Source: Vibrio cortegadensis
GTDB lineage: Bacteria > Pseudomonadota > Gammaproteobacteria > Enterobacterales > Vibrionaceae
NCBI RefSeq assembly: GCF_024347395.1
Contig: NZ_AP025472.1
Span: 1,116,001 to 1,180,000 of the forward strand
Direction: 5' to 3'
DNA: 64,000 nucleotides
The notes beneath the pieces are model-generated. The model made no database searches and was not told the origin of the DNA. It worked only from the letters and a program-made list of their open reading frames with translations. Below are positions 1 to 9,089 of the stretch, piece after piece. A program made the position numbers and the translations under genes. Numbering within the stretch: the first letter of the stretch is position 1; every line of letters begins with the position of its first letter.

Positions 1-39
1 TCAATTTTTGAACTATTATCTATTTATGCTGTTTCGGCT

Positions 40-486
40 TTAATTCATCCAGTCTCGCAGTGTGTATGTCAGAGTATGTGAGTCATTTTTGAGTATGAGT
101 GACTCTTTTGTGAGAGTCAGTTGTGACCAATCTGATAACGTTTGAGAAACGGCACTCTCTATCGCCATCGATTCTTCAGGACACATCTTCATCGTCATCC
201 CCATCTGCTTAATACGAAACTTGCCATTCTCAAGTTCGCTTTGGCCGAAGAAGTTATTGCATCCGGCACTTCCGTTTGCTGTCATCTTTTCGCCTATTTC
301 TAAACTTGCGGCAGGTACTTTCGAATCAGAGTTTACTTGTTTTCCATCAATTTTTGTCAGTTCCCAATGGTGATGCTGCAAATCTTGTTCTGTAACAATA
401 CTGTTATCATCCGCATTGCCAGTGCACGCTGATAGCATGATTGGAAGAGAAACTGCTGCGAATAATGTTTTTGAGCTAAACTTCAT
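40..486 (-). CDS. META-domain (HslJ-like) lipoprotein
   Basis: Small envelope lipoprotein of 148 residues. The N-terminus has a basic start, a hydrophobic stretch and the lipobox LSAC (lipidated Cys about residue 21), so it is exported and lipid-anchored. The rest resembles META/HslJ domains: a W-E-L-T opening, a Gly-Cys-Asn-Asn-F-F-G central motif and an M-x-M-C-P segment near residues 100-105. HslJ-type proteins are linked to heat or novobiocin tolerance in E. coli; the molecular role is unknown. I chose the ATG at 486 because it gives a proper signal peptide and has GGAG nine bases upstream; a start 10 codons earlier would spoil the signal. The gene stands alone at the left edge. Confidence 0.8.
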   Translation of the reverse strand: MKFSSKTLFAAVSLPIMLSACTGNADDNSIVTEQDLQHHHWELTKIDGKQVNSDSKVPAASLEIGEKMTANGSAGCNNFFGQSELENGKFRIKQMGMTMKMCPEESMAIESAVSQTLSDWSQLTLTKESLILKNDSHTLTYTLRDWMN

Positions 487-714
487 AGGACGAACTCCAG
501 TAAATATGGCTAGCAAATGCTATTGATTATTATGCTATTTATGTATTAACAATATAGTGGAATAAGTTATCTTGGTGTCAGTATATCGTCATTATTTTTT
601 ATAAACTATTTTAGTGCAATGGAAATTGTATTTTGAGAAGTAAATATTAGCTTTATCCGTTTAATGTCATATTTATGGTGTATGAGATTGAGCACTTAGT
701 TTGGGAGGGAAGAT

Positions 715-957
715 ATGGAGCAATTGGAGTTTTTTACTGTACCTAACCCTTGTGTTGGAGTTTGTACCGTCGATCCAAAAGGCTATTGCCAAGGGTGCAT
801 GCGCAAGCGTAGTGAACGGTTTGAGTGGCTGTCCATGACACCTGCTCAGCAGTTGAATGTTATCCGGTTATGCCGTCAACGCTATCAACGTCAAAAGCTT
901 AAGAAGAAGATAAGCACTGAAACGGAAACCAGTCCTCAGCAGCGCTTATTTGATTGA
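715..957 (+). CDS. DUF1289 family small cysteine protein
   Basis: An 80-residue protein with the DUF1289 signature: PNPCVGVC followed by a second pair in YCQGC (Cys 13, 17, 25, 28), then a basic helix with W-L-S-M-T-P and a conserved R-L-C-R-Q-R. Four closely spaced cysteines suggest metal or Fe-S binding, but no biochemical role is established for the family. A strong ribosome site (GGGAGGGA) precedes the ATG. It ends 20 bases before the stop of the convergent pseudouridine synthase gene. The charged C-terminal tail (residues 60-80) is probably disordered. Confidence 0.8.
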   Translation: MEQLEFFTVPNPCVGVCTVDPKGYCQGCMRKRSERFEWLSMTPAQQLNVIRLCRQRYQRQKLKKKISTETETSPQQRLFD

Positions 958-976
958 TGAGTGTTTAAAATAATGA

Positions 977-2626
977 CTAAAAATTGGCATCAGCAGTGAA
1001 CACCATTACTTTTTTAGTTACAGGGTGAATCAGACGTAAATATTCAGCATGTAAGTGGAGGCGGTCTTGTTTATAGCCATACAAATCATCGCCAACAATT
1101 GAGCAATTAAGCCCTAAACGATGTGCACAGTGGACTCTGAGTTGATGGGTACGGCCTGTTTTCGGGTAGAGTCTGACTCTTGTTCTGCCTTCTATTCGGT
1201 TAAGGACTTGCCAAGTCGTTTCCGCTTTTCTTCCTTCCTCAAAGCAGACTAACTGCCGAGGTCGATCGCATAAATCTCCCGCTAGTGGCAGCTTAATGAC
1301 ACCGGACTCTTCTTCTACTTCGCCTTCCAACAGAGCAACATAGTGTTTTTCTACTGTTCGTTCAATAAACTGCTTCTGAATAAATCGATTAGCTTCAGAG
1401 GTAAGGGCCAATACAATTAAACCTGATGTAGACATATCAAGTCTATGGACAATCAGAGGGCCAGTCGCATTAGGGTAACGCGATTTTATGCGTGTATAGA
1501 CAGAATCTAAGATGGTTTTTCCAGGAACAGATAGAAACTCTTCAGGCTTATTTACGATAACCATCACGTCATCTTCATAGATAATATCGAGTTCTTTGCC
1601 TTCTGCGGGGTTAACTGTCAATGGACTGGGGTCTGTCTCAATACCATCTAACATATGATTGAGAATTTCATAGCACTTACTTTGGCAGACCGGGTATAAA
1701 TTTTTATGCTGCCTGATCTCTTTTTCAGGCGCGGGGCCCCACCAAAACTCAGCAAGCGCGAGTGGTTTCATTTGATGTTTGAACGCATACTGCAATAGTT
1801 TCGGGGCATTCTCATGCTCTGAATTCACAATAGGTTCGAGTGGTGTATTATCTTTAAATAAATGGTAGAGACTTTGTGTTATGCCATGTTGGTTTAAGAA
1901 TGTACGTTGCTGTAGGTTTAGTTTTGTTAACTTGCCCAGTTCTAGTCTACAGGCATCTTTTTGAGCATTCACAGTGGCATTCTGATTTCTTAGTTGCTCT
2001 TCTACAAACGCGATCTTCTCTAACCACTCATGTTTTAATTTTTTTAGCTGTCGTTTTTCTTGGCTACTTTGTTCACCTAAGGACTTAATGAATGATGCTA
2101 GTTGCTCAGGTGACATCTCAGCTTCTGCTTGATTTCGCTGTAACTTTCGATCTTTCTTAGCTTCCTTGATCCGTAGTTGATGACTGTCGAGAGCGATACT
2201 CGATTCTGATTTAATGCTCATTAGCTCTAAGTTAAGCTGATGTAAGTCAGGATCATCATTTAATTTATCAAGCTTACAACGAAGGTTATCAATCTTGTTC
2301 TGAATGTATTGCAGTTCAGGATTGGTTGAGTCCAAAATGCTAGGAACAAATTTTTCCAATGCAGTAGGTTTTTCACCAGAGACGCTAGATAAATAGCCTA
2401 CAACACCATCTTGGCCTTTTACGACCAGAACACCAAACATTCGACCCATGTGGAGAACATCTTCTAGAGTGTTTGATTGCTCGGTAAGGTATTGTTGTAA
2501 CCCTTCGATAGCTTGATTCGCTAAAGGATGTGGTTCGTAATAGTATGGAAAAGTAAAACGTTTCGGTAATGGTTGAGTTGCGGGATCAAACGCTAGCCGA
2601 GAAAAACGTGGGTTAAATGGGAGCAT
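977..2626 (-). CDS. RluA-family pseudouridine synthase with long coiled N-terminal extension
   Basis: A 549-residue RNA pseudouridine synthase. The catalytic domain lies in the C-terminal 200 residues. It contains HRLDMSTSG at 394-402, where Asp397 is the expected nucleophile, and later a TGRTHQLRVH motif, both hallmarks of the RluA/RluC/RluD family. RluA-type enzymes isomerise specific uridines in rRNA or tRNA; the target here cannot be told. Unlike the ~220-320-residue E. coli enzymes, about 340 residues precede the catalytic domain. Part of this (roughly 105-235) is highly charged and heptad-like, probably a coiled coil. No S4 domain is visible. It is a single-gene unit convergent with the DUF1289 gene. 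Confidence 0.85.
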   Translation of the reverse strand: MLPFNPRFSRLAFDPATQPLPKRFTFPYYYEPHPLANQAIEGLQQYLTEQSNTLEDVLHMGRMFGVLVVKGQDGVVGYLSSVSGEKPTALEKFVPSILDSTNPELQYIQNKIDNLRCKLDKLNDDPDLHQLNLELMSIKSESSIALDSHQLRIKEAKKDRKLQRNQAEAEMSPEQLASFIKSLGEQSSQEKRQLKKLKHEWLEKIAFVEEQLRNQNATVNAQKDACRLELGKLTKLNLQQRTFLNQHGITQSLYHLFKDNTPLEPIVNSEHENAPKLLQYAFKHQMKPLALAEFWWGPAPEKEIRQHKNLYPVCQSKCYEILNHMLDGIETDPSPLTVNPAEGKELDIIYEDDVMVIVNKPEEFLSVPGKTILDSVYTRIKSRYPNATGPLIVHRLDMSTSGLIVLALTSEANRFIQKQFIERTVEKHYVALLEGEVEEESGVIKLPLAGDLCDRPRQLVCFEEGRKAETTWQVLNRIEGRTRVRLYPKTGRTHQLRVHCAHRLGLNCSIVGDDLYGYKQDRLHLHAEYLRLIHPVTKKVMVFTADANF

Positions 2627-2756
2627 TTCAATATCTGTATCTGAGTTCAGCCCTCATAGAAAGAGGAATGAAAGTGAATGAGTCATCAGATGATGAATAT
2701 TTACATTATCGAGCTGTTTTTAAGTCGAGCATTTTTATTTCATGCAATGATTAATA

Positions 2757-2791
2757 CCAAAGCCTACACTCTCAGCAAGTATAGGCTTTGA
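2757..2791 (-). terminator. Possible terminator after the pseudopilin gene
   Basis: CAAAGCCTA and TAGGCTTTG form a nine-base stem just downstream of the pseudopilin stop. The T-run after the stem on the minus strand is weak, so this may be only a partial terminator. Confidence 0.35.
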
Positions 2792-2814
2792 TTCAATTTA
2801 TGGGTATCGAATAA

Positions 2815-3354
2815 TTAAAGGCAAGGTAACACTTCAAGTTGATATTGAGTTGTTGCCGACGTCGGTGGGGCGTAGCGCACAGCACAGGCCGTCATGTCTG
2901 TTTCTCCTCTTATGGTGACAAAAAGCTCACGACGAGGATCGCCATCAGGATGACGCAGAACAACCCAATCGGAATTATCTGTTTCAAGGTCTTGTACTAA
3001 CTGACGAAGACTGGTGTCATCAGCATCAGGGTTGCCATATATGAAGGTGCAACTTTCAGAACCACCAATATTACAATCGGTAAAAGGGAGGTCATGCTTG
3101 GGTGTTGGCGGTGTTAGTCCCGTATCTTCATTTTTATTTGAGACGTATCTTAAATGCTCTAACCCTTCTATCGCCATTTTCCCATATCCAATGGCCAGTG
3201 CTCCTTCGATAGCTCCTTTCATGCCCTCTAATCGAGCATTGCGCGCGTCCGTTTGTAAATTCAAAAATCGAGGGGCAGCTGTGACCGCTAAAATGCCGAG
3301 AATGACAATCACGACAACGAGCTCTATAAGAGTAAAACCATTATTTTTTTTCAT
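2815..3354 (-). CDS. Type IV pilin-like / type II secretion-like pseudopilin
   Basis: A 179-residue prepilin. The N-terminus has the class III signal: a short basic leader, cleavage expected between Gly6 and Phe7, the mature FTLIELVVVIVILGILAV helix, and Glu at mature position 5. A prepilin peptidase would process it, and it would sit in the inner membrane until built into a pilus or pseudopilus. The globular part (60-179) has two Cys pairs (DCNIGGSESC and later AC/PCL) that could make disulfides, like MSHA-type minor pilins. No pilus assembly genes (ATPase, platform, secretin) lie nearby, so it is an orphan whose machine is encoded elsewhere. It may be an MshA/MshB-type relative; the exact class is unsure. 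Confidence 0.8.
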   Translation of the reverse strand: MKKNNGFTLIELVVVIVILGILAVTAAPRFLNLQTDARNARLEGMKGAIEGALAIGYGKMAIEGLEHLRYVSNKNEDTGLTPPTPKHDLPFTDCNIGGSESCTFIYGNPDADDTSLRQLVQDLETDNSDWVVLRHPDGDPRRELFVTIRGETDMTACAVRYAPPTSATTQYQLEVLPCL

Positions 3355-3677
3355 AAAATTGTTTCGCAGAATTTTGGTAAGGGGTAATGGTGCTGTTTGA
3401 TTGCCGTATTATACAATAAAGTTCCTATTTTGGTATTTATGAAAAATAATTTTAGGTATTAGTTTTTATTAATTACCCACAAGAGCGAGGTTCGCTTCGG
3501 TAACCAGAAGAGCATTGCCATGATGAATGTTTTAGTTTTGGCTAGATATGGTATCTATGTCGACAAATGTAAGCTAAAGTTTTGCTAAACCAAGCAGATA
3601 CATAACTATTCTTATTACAGCGTAGAACCTACGAAGTCAGTTTGAGCGAAAGGGATTGGAAGGAATATTAAGCCCCC
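3355..3677. other. Intergenic region between pseudopilin and PilZ genes
   Basis: This 320-base AT-rich gap separates divergent genes and must hold both promoters. I see no convincing conserved site. A 22-codon ATG ORF at about 3521-3589 lacks a good ribosome site, and I do not call it. Confidence 0.5.
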
Positions 3678-4040
3678 ATGGAAAAAGAAGTAGCTGAGCA
3701 AAAACGTCAATATTATCGGTTAAAATACCCGAAAAAAGCACGACCTTTGATAAGAATCGGAGATCAGTTGATCCCTGTGAGTGAAGTTTCTGAAAAAGGT
3801 ATACGCATTGTTAGACATGATTTTTCAGCTTTATATAAAGGGCTGATCATGGCTGGAATTTTACGTTTGCATGGTGATCGTCAGATTCCTGTTCAAGGGC
3901 CAATACTGCGTTTTGATGGTAATGAAGTCATCATTAAACTAGATGAAGGTATAACCTTTAAAGATATGTTTGAAGAACAGCGTTATATTCGACAAAAATA
4001 CCCGGTTCATTTTACTAATCAAAATAGGCAAACAGATTAG
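3678..4040 (+). CDS. PilZ domain protein (c-di-GMP binding candidate)
   Basis: A 120-residue single-domain protein. It has the N-terminal RxxxR motif (Arg10 and Arg14 in RQYYR) and about 25 residues later an ExSxxG motif (Glu36-Val-Ser-Glu-Lys-Gly41), in the place of the canonical (D/N)xSxxG of PilZ domains. These two motifs clamp c-di-GMP in known PilZ proteins. The Asp/Asn to Glu change may weaken binding. With no output domain, it would act by docking on a partner. It is divergent from the pseudopilin gene, which hints at a surface or motility role but does not prove one. A GGAAGG ribosome site lies slightly far (about 14 bases) from the ATG. Confidence 0.8.
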   Translation: MEKEVAEQKRQYYRLKYPKKARPLIRIGDQLIPVSEVSEKGIRIVRHDFSALYKGLIMAGILRLHGDRQIPVQGPILRFDGNEVIIKLDEGITFKDMFEEQRYIRQKYPVHFTNQNRQTD

Positions 4041-4273
4041 GTAATGATTGTAGTTTCAAGTCTCTTCAACTTCCTACCGTTCACCTCAGGCCATAAATAA
4101 ATGTGATTGGGAGTCGCTTTTGGTCATCTTATGAGAGCGTTTCCCCGTTAGCCAAGGTACATGAGTGAATATTTGTGATTCTAGCCCTGCATATTTCAAA
4201 TAAAAATCTGTCTAAAAGCACAATTAAGCATCAAAATACTGTTATCAAAATGTAAATGGAATTTGATGTAAGC

Positions 4274-5305
4274 ATGAGAATTACCCAAACCGCTCCTAAA
4301 AACTTGATGGATAGCTCTGGAAAACCGATGGTTGGTCAATTTGATGGCATACCACAAGATCTTGGTGTTGAGCTCTTTCGCTATAAGAATGAAATGGATA
4401 ACTCCGCAAGTCGTTGGAGACAATATTTCGATTATAAGCAATTTCAATTTGTTAGTGTGATTTCTGATAATTACATTATCGGAGTCGCACTTGCAGACAT
4501 TCGTTACCTCGGTTCTGCTTTTTGTTATGTGTATGACATTCAAAATAACGCACTTATCGAGGAGACTTGGCTTCGACCATTTTCCATAGATACGGCAACG
4601 TCACCTTCCCCCTACTCATCGGTCGCACACATTGGCGGAAAAGACGTTCAATTTAACATCGTTGACGGACAATGGCAGGTGGTCCTCAACACTAGGAATG
4701 TGAAAGCAGATCTTCGTTTACTCCCTTTTCCAAATCAAAGCTTACCACTATCGATGTGTACACCAACTGGCTATAACGGTTGGACCTATACTCAAAAACA
4801 CAATGCTTTACGTATTGAAGGCAACTTATCGGTCTTAGATAATAACGTTGATTTGACTCGATCATTGGCTAGTTATGACTTCTCTGCTGGGTATATGCGA
4901 CGTGAAACGAGTTGGCGCTGGGCAAGCATTAATCACAAAGAAAAAGGCACTACATTAGGCTTAAATTTAGCGGCTGGCGTGAACGAAACTGGCAGTTGTG
5001 AAAATGTATTTTGGGTGAATGGTGAGCGTCATTTGTTGGGGCCTGTCCATTTTGACTTTGTTCGTTCAAATGATAAAGAAGCTCAAGAACCGTCAAAGTG
5101 GCGAATCTATTCTGATGATGGGCAGGTTGACCTTGAATTTCAATCCGTTAATTGTCGCTCAGAGAAACTCAACCTGTGGTTGCTTAAAAGTAATTTTCGC
5201 CAGTTTATCGGACACTTTTCTGGATATATTCAAGATGATCAAGGAACGATTCATCGCTTGAATAATGCTATAGGCTTAACTGAAGATCATTTCGCTCGTT
5301 GGTAA
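4274..5305 (+). CDS. DUF2804 family protein
   Basis: A protein of about 343 residues matching the DUF2804 family in length and pattern: an early K-P-M-V-G-Q-F-D-G segment, a repeated beta-rich core, and a late W-R-W-A-S-I-N with an F-W-V-N-G-E motif around residues 215-255. Function is unknown; members are predicted beta-sandwich or lipocalin-like proteins. No signal peptide or membrane span is visible, so it is probably cytoplasmic. An ATG six codons upstream (4256) is possible but has no ribosome site. It is followed after 16 bases by the fatty-acid hydroxylase gene, so the two form an operon and may act on the same lipid-like substrate (inference). Confidence 0.75.
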   Translation: MRITQTAPKNLMDSSGKPMVGQFDGIPQDLGVELFRYKNEMDNSASRWRQYFDYKQFQFVSVISDNYIIGVALADIRYLGSAFCYVYDIQNNALIEETWLRPFSIDTATSPSPYSSVAHIGGKDVQFNIVDGQWQVVLNTRNVKADLRLLPFPNQSLPLSMCTPTGYNGWTYTQKHNALRIEGNLSVLDNNVDLTRSLASYDFSAGYMRRETSWRWASINHKEKGTTLGLNLAAGVNETGSCENVFWVNGERHLLGPVHFDFVRSNDKEAQEPSKWRIYSDDGQVDLEFQSVNCRSEKLNLWLLKSNFRQFIGHFSGYIQDDQGTIHRLNNAIGLTEDHFARW

Positions 5306-5321
5306 AAAAATGGAGGTTAAA

Positions 5322-6224
5322 ATGGACCTTAACCGTTTGATAGATAATCCCGAATGGCTTCTAATGCTGCTTGCTCCTCTATTTGTAACGTGCATTTTGG
5401 CTGAATATTTTTTTGGTCAAAAAAGAGGAAGCTTACCAGAAAATGCTCGCTATCATTTCGCAGAGGTAGCATGTAATTTTATGTTAGCTGGAATGCACCA
5501 AGCGACAGATATTCTTCTTGGCCTTGCTGTTGCTGGTATCTATTTATGGCTTTTTGATTGGCGTATTTTTGATATCAGTATGAACTGGCAAAGTTTCATT
5601 GTTCTGATGATTCTGCAAGATTTCTTCTATTATTGGTTCCATCGTGCAAGCCACCGAGTCCGTTGGATGTGGGCTGCGCATGTTGTACACCACAGCTCTG
5701 AGCGAATGAATTTTAGTACGGCTTTTCGTCAAAGCTTAATGTACCCATTAGCCGGAATGTGGATGTTTTGGTTGCCGCTGGTCGTCATCGGTTTCGAGCC
5801 TAAATGGGTCGTTTTCGTAGTATTACTGAATCTTGGACTGCAATTCTTCGTGCATACTCAATGGATCAGGTCGTTAGGGATATTGGAGTATGTTTTTAAT
5901 ACGCCATCACACCATCGGGTTCATCATGGACGCAATGCTCAATATATCGATAAAAATTACGCGGGCGTGCTGATCATTTGGGATAAAGTGTTCAATACAT
6001 TTGAGCCTGAAGTTGAAACGGTTCGCTATGGTATTTCAAAACCCGTTAATAGCTTTAATCCTATTGTTGTCACGTTTTCTGAGTGGAAAGCGATGTTCCA
6101 AGAGTTGTTCGCGAGTCAGGGTAAACTGAAACATAAGCTGGGAATACTGTTTTCACCGCCATCGGATCATCCTCAAGATCAGCAAAGAGCTGAAGAGGTA
6201 TCGTCATCAAAAGAACTTAGTTGA
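5322..6224 (+). CDS. Sterol desaturase / fatty acid hydroxylase superfamily protein
   Basis: A 300-residue polytopic membrane enzyme with the eight-histidine di-iron pattern of this superfamily: HRASH (107-111), HVVHH (120-124) and HHRVHH (197-202), plus His178. These enzymes use O2 to hydroxylate or desaturate alkyl chains or lipids. Hydrophobic helices lie about 10-30, 55-80, 90-105 and 140-180. I prefer the ATG at 5322, since GGAGG lies five bases before it; an ATG at 5310 overlaps that site. It is co-transcribed with the DUF2804 gene. The C-terminal tail is short and polar. The substrate cannot be told; sterol is unlikely in a Vibrio, and a fatty acid or ether lipid is more plausible. Confidence 0.85.
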   Translation: MDLNRLIDNPEWLLMLLAPLFVTCILAEYFFGQKRGSLPENARYHFAEVACNFMLAGMHQATDILLGLAVAGIYLWLFDWRIFDISMNWQSFIVLMILQDFFYYWFHRASHRVRWMWAAHVVHHSSERMNFSTAFRQSLMYPLAGMWMFWLPLVVIGFEPKWVVFVVLLNLGLQFFVHTQWIRSLGILEYVFNTPSHHRVHHGRNAQYIDKNYAGVLIIWDKVFNTFEPEVETVRYGISKPVNSFNPIVVTFSEWKAMFQELFASQGKLKHKLGILFSPPSDHPQDQQRAEEVSSSKELS

Positions 6225-6296
6225 AAACATGCGTAGAACTTAGCTTAATGAGATCGGCTTTGGAGTGGTACAGCATGAAGCTTTCTGAGTGATGAT

Positions 6297-6335
6297 AAGG
6301 CCATGCCGTGGTATCCATAGCATGGCCTTGTTTGT
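6297..6335. terminator. Terminator between convergent genes
   Basis: AAGGCCATGC pairs perfectly with GCATGGCCTT around a 13-base loop, followed on the plus strand by GTTTGT. It lies between the hydroxylase (+) and YfcC-type (-) genes and may serve both. Confidence 0.7.
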
Positions 6336-6372
6336 ACTTAGTGTAATAATATCAATGACTCAGTAGGAGTGT

Positions 6373-7791
6373 TTAGCTGTAAAGCCCAGCCCCTATAGAC
6401 AAGATGACGCAGTTTAGAGCAATGAAAAATACCACTAGCGGTGCAATAAATTTCAGCCAAATAATGTAAGGGATACGTGCAATCGCCAACCCACCCATGA
6501 GCACCCCGTAGGTTGGTGTGATGAACAGAACGGTACCGATACCACTCATAAACGCAGTAACCACTAACTCTCTTCCTGTGTTTGCAAAGTCACTCAATGG
6601 CGCAAGAATTGGCATACTCATTACCGCTAGGCCAGAAGTGGATGGAACGATGAAAGAGAGAAGCATTTCAATCGCGTAGACGGTGTTGATGAATAGAATT
6701 GAACTTTTACCTGCCACAATACCTTCAGCGTAATGAAGAATGGTATCAGTGATGTTTCCTGCTTCCATTACCACTACGATCCCACGAGCAACGCCGACAA
6801 TTAATGCAACGCCAATGAGATCTGCCGCGCCCGCTACAAAAGAGTTAATGAGGTCATCTTCACTCAGGCGGCCAATGATGCCACATAAAATCCCCATAAA
6901 AATAAATAGGGTAGCCATTTCGGCCATCCACCAGCCGAGAAGGGAAACGCCATAAATCATGATGCCAAAGGTAAGAATGAAGAGGAAAAGTACACCTTTT
7001 TGTGAGCCAGTCAGAAGAGGAAGGGTATCTGTGTTCTCTTTACCACTCAAAAAATGCGCTTCATTATCTTTACGCAGGTGAGCAAGTAAAGAAAGCTCAG
7101 GATTGTTCTGAATCTTTTTCGCATAACGCATCACATAACCAATCCCAACCACAAGAGCAATAGCAAGAATGGCAAAGCGCAACTCAACGCCACTCAAAAA
7201 ATCGACGCTGGCCGCATTGGAGGCGATAACTGTACCGAATGGGTTGATTGTAGAACCTAATGTGCCAACGCCTGTTCCCACAAAAATAACAGCGACTGCC
7301 ACCAATGGATCAAATCGAGCCGTCATAAAAATGGGGATAAGAAGACCATAGAAGGCGAGAGATTCTTCAGCCATACCATAAGAAGTACCGCCTAGTGCGA
7401 ACAGAATCATGAGGATTGGGATCATGTAGATCTCTCTGCCTTTTAGTCGCACCATTACTCGCGCAATGCCAGTATCAATAGCGCCTGTTTTAGTCACTAT
7501 TCCCAGAAAGCCACCCACCATCAGCACAAACAGGCTGACATCGATAGCGCCAATAACCCCGCTGACCGGATCATAAAAGCCGGAGATGGGAGCCATTAAA
7601 GTATCGAAGAAACCTTGAGGCGAGGATTCGATGACATGATAAGAGCCAGGTAGTGGAACTTCACGCCCCAATTGCTCATTCATTTCACGAGTGTATTTGC
7701 CTGCTGGTAATAGATAGGTCAGCGAGGCAAAGAACGCTATGAGTAGAAATAAGATCGTGAACGTATTTGGAAACTTCTTAATTTTGAACAT
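6373..7791 (-). CDS. YfcC-family inner-membrane transporter
   Basis: A 472-residue protein with about 12 hydrophobic segments, starting with a membrane helix right after a short basic N-terminus. The YLLPAGKY loop, the long GTSYGMAEES segment and the STINPFGTVIASNAA motif are typical of the YfcC family (ion-transporter superfamily, related to DcuC and arginine/ornithine antiporters). Substrates are usually predicted as basic amino acids or dicarboxylates. It lies 47 bases after a racemase-like gene on the same strand with its own good ribosome site (AAGGATGCAAC-ATG), so the two are likely one operon. By context it may import or export the racemase substrate or product, perhaps ornithine. That substrate is inference. 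Confidence 0.8.
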   Translation of the reverse strand: MFKIKKFPNTFTILFLLIAFFASLTYLLPAGKYTREMNEQLGREVPLPGSYHVIESSPQGFFDTLMAPISGFYDPVSGVIGAIDVSLFVLMVGGFLGIVTKTGAIDTGIARVMVRLKGREIYMIPILMILFALGGTSYGMAEESLAFYGLLIPIFMTARFDPLVAVAVIFVGTGVGTLGSTINPFGTVIASNAASVDFLSGVELRFAILAIALVVGIGYVMRYAKKIQNNPELSLLAHLRKDNEAHFLSGKENTDTLPLLTGSQKGVLFLFILTFGIMIYGVSLLGWWMAEMATLFIFMGILCGIIGRLSEDDLINSFVAGAADLIGVALIVGVARGIVVVMEAGNITDTILHYAEGIVAGKSSILFINTVYAIEMLLSFIVPSTSGLAVMSMPILAPLSDFANTGRELVVTAFMSGIGTVLFITPTYGVLMGGLAIARIPYIIWLKFIAPLVVFFIALNCVILSIGAGLYS

Positions 7792-7838
7792 GTTGCATCC
7801 TTAACGAGGCGTTTCTGCTCGCAGTAGTCATAGGGACA

Positions 7839-8903
7839 TTAGATAAAGTGTTTGGTGATATATTCAGAGGTCATGCACTGCAATACACCGCCATAGGAGA
7901 GTTCGAAGTCAATTAAACTTCCGATGTGATAGTTGTCATCACAGTCAGTAATATCGAGAATCAAGTGATCGCTACTACCGCCAATGACAATAATATTGCT
8001 GTCTTTTGGGGTCATTTGGTCGATATCAATATCTTGTTTACCAATGGCACAAATCGCGCGTTTGCGCAGGCCTCTGTCGATAAACTCAGGTCGTTGACCG
8101 AAAGCATCCAGAGCCGTAGAAAGAGTTGGAACAGAGGGTTTAACTTTGATTTCCACCACTTCTGCGGAGAGATCAAACGTATCTTGGCGAGTGTTTGGAA
8201 TTGGATCGTCATTTAGTCCAATGCCCATCAAAATTGAAGCACCAAGCCTTAGCTGATTAATACCCTGAGGAAGTGATCCACTTAGCATCAGAGGTAAACC
8301 TGCGGAGCTGGCACCAGAGAGGTACATTAAATGGATCTGATGCTCTTGCTCAATCTGTTGGGCTAAAGCGATCAGTTGTTTTTGATTATCGACACTCGGT
8401 TCAACTCCGCCATAACAAGCGAGATTAGTCCCAAGTCCGACGAGCTTTAAGCCTTCGAGTGTCATGACTTGCCGTGCGAGAGCCAAGGTCTCTTCTTGGT
8501 AGAAAGCCCCTTCGCGTAGATCGCCCATGTCATGCATAAGAATCACTTGGTGAATTCTCTGTTGTTTAATGGCTTCAACTGAAAGGGCCTGAAGGGTTTC
8601 CAATTCAGAATTGAGAGAGATGTCGGCGTAACGAACCACATCACTGACGTCGCTGATCGCCGGGATTCTCAATAGCATGGTTTCTGCTTGTAAATGGCGT
8701 AACTTTTTCAAGTTTTGCACTCGAGAATCAGCAAGAATACGAATGCCGCCATTCAGGATCGCTTGTCCAACCTGTGGGTATGCGCAGGCTAACTTTGTGA
8801 CTCCAGTTGGGAAGACACCATATTTTTTGCTGGCGGATACAAGGTTTTTGGCGTTTTGAGTAATGGTATCTAAGTGGATATTAATGCATGGGTAGTCGCT
8901 CAT
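7839..8903 (-). CDS. Alanine/ornithine racemase-family PLP enzyme
   Basis: A 354-residue fold-type III PLP enzyme. Near the N-terminus the segment GVTKLACAYP (Lys37 as the Schiff-base lysine) matches the alanine racemase N-terminal barrel as seen in ornithine racemases and YhfX-like proteins. Later come the TNLACYGG and LSGASSAGLPLM motifs and the RLGASILMG phosphate-binding region. Classical Alr is longer at the C-terminus, and this protein is not a good match to it. An ornithine or other amino-acid racemase is most likely; D-threonine aldolase-like activity is an alternative. A clear AAAGGTAA ribosome site precedes the ATG. It heads the operon with the YfcC transporter, and the LysR gene upstream is transcribed the same way. 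Confidence 0.75.
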   Translation of the reverse strand: MSDYPCINIHLDTITQNAKNLVSASKKYGVFPTGVTKLACAYPQVGQAILNGGIRILADSRVQNLKKLRHLQAETMLLRIPAISDVSDVVRYADISLNSELETLQALSVEAIKQQRIHQVILMHDMGDLREGAFYQEETLALARQVMTLEGLKLVGLGTNLACYGGVEPSVDNQKQLIALAQQIEQEHQIHLMYLSGASSAGLPLMLSGSLPQGINQLRLGASILMGIGLNDDPIPNTRQDTFDLSAEVVEIKVKPSVPTLSTALDAFGQRPEFIDRGLRKRAICAIGKQDIDIDQMTPKDSNIIVIGGSSDHLILDITDCDDNYHIGSLIDFELSYGGVLQCMTSEYITKHFI

Positions 8904-9017
8904 GTAATTACCTTTTGGTAACGATATTATTTATATGCATTGAGCGCTTTTTAAGATTGAAGTTAAATAATCAGTTTTAGATACTTACTTTGTTGAAATT
9001 CGATGTAATAAATCGCA

Positions 9018-9053
9018 GTGAATAAAATTCACGGGATAAGCGTAATTATCCCG
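9018..9053. promoter_or_regulatory. Two adjacent palindromes between LysR and racemase genes
   Basis: GTGAATAAAATTCAC (9018-9032) is a perfect 15-base palindrome close to an ArgR box (TGAAT-4W-ATTCA) but one base short in the centre. It abuts CGGGATAA...TTATCCCG (9032-9053), an eight-base stem with a six-base loop. The first could be an operator for ArgR or the neighbouring LysR; the second could end the LysR transcript. Confidence 0.45.
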
Positions 9054-9089
9054 AAAATATTCATAAGGAGAAGTGGTACTTGAATTGAA

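Noticed and set aside
3014..3400. Plus-strand ORF opposite the pseudopilin
   Set aside because: Shadow frame of the pseudopilin gene with low-quality composition.
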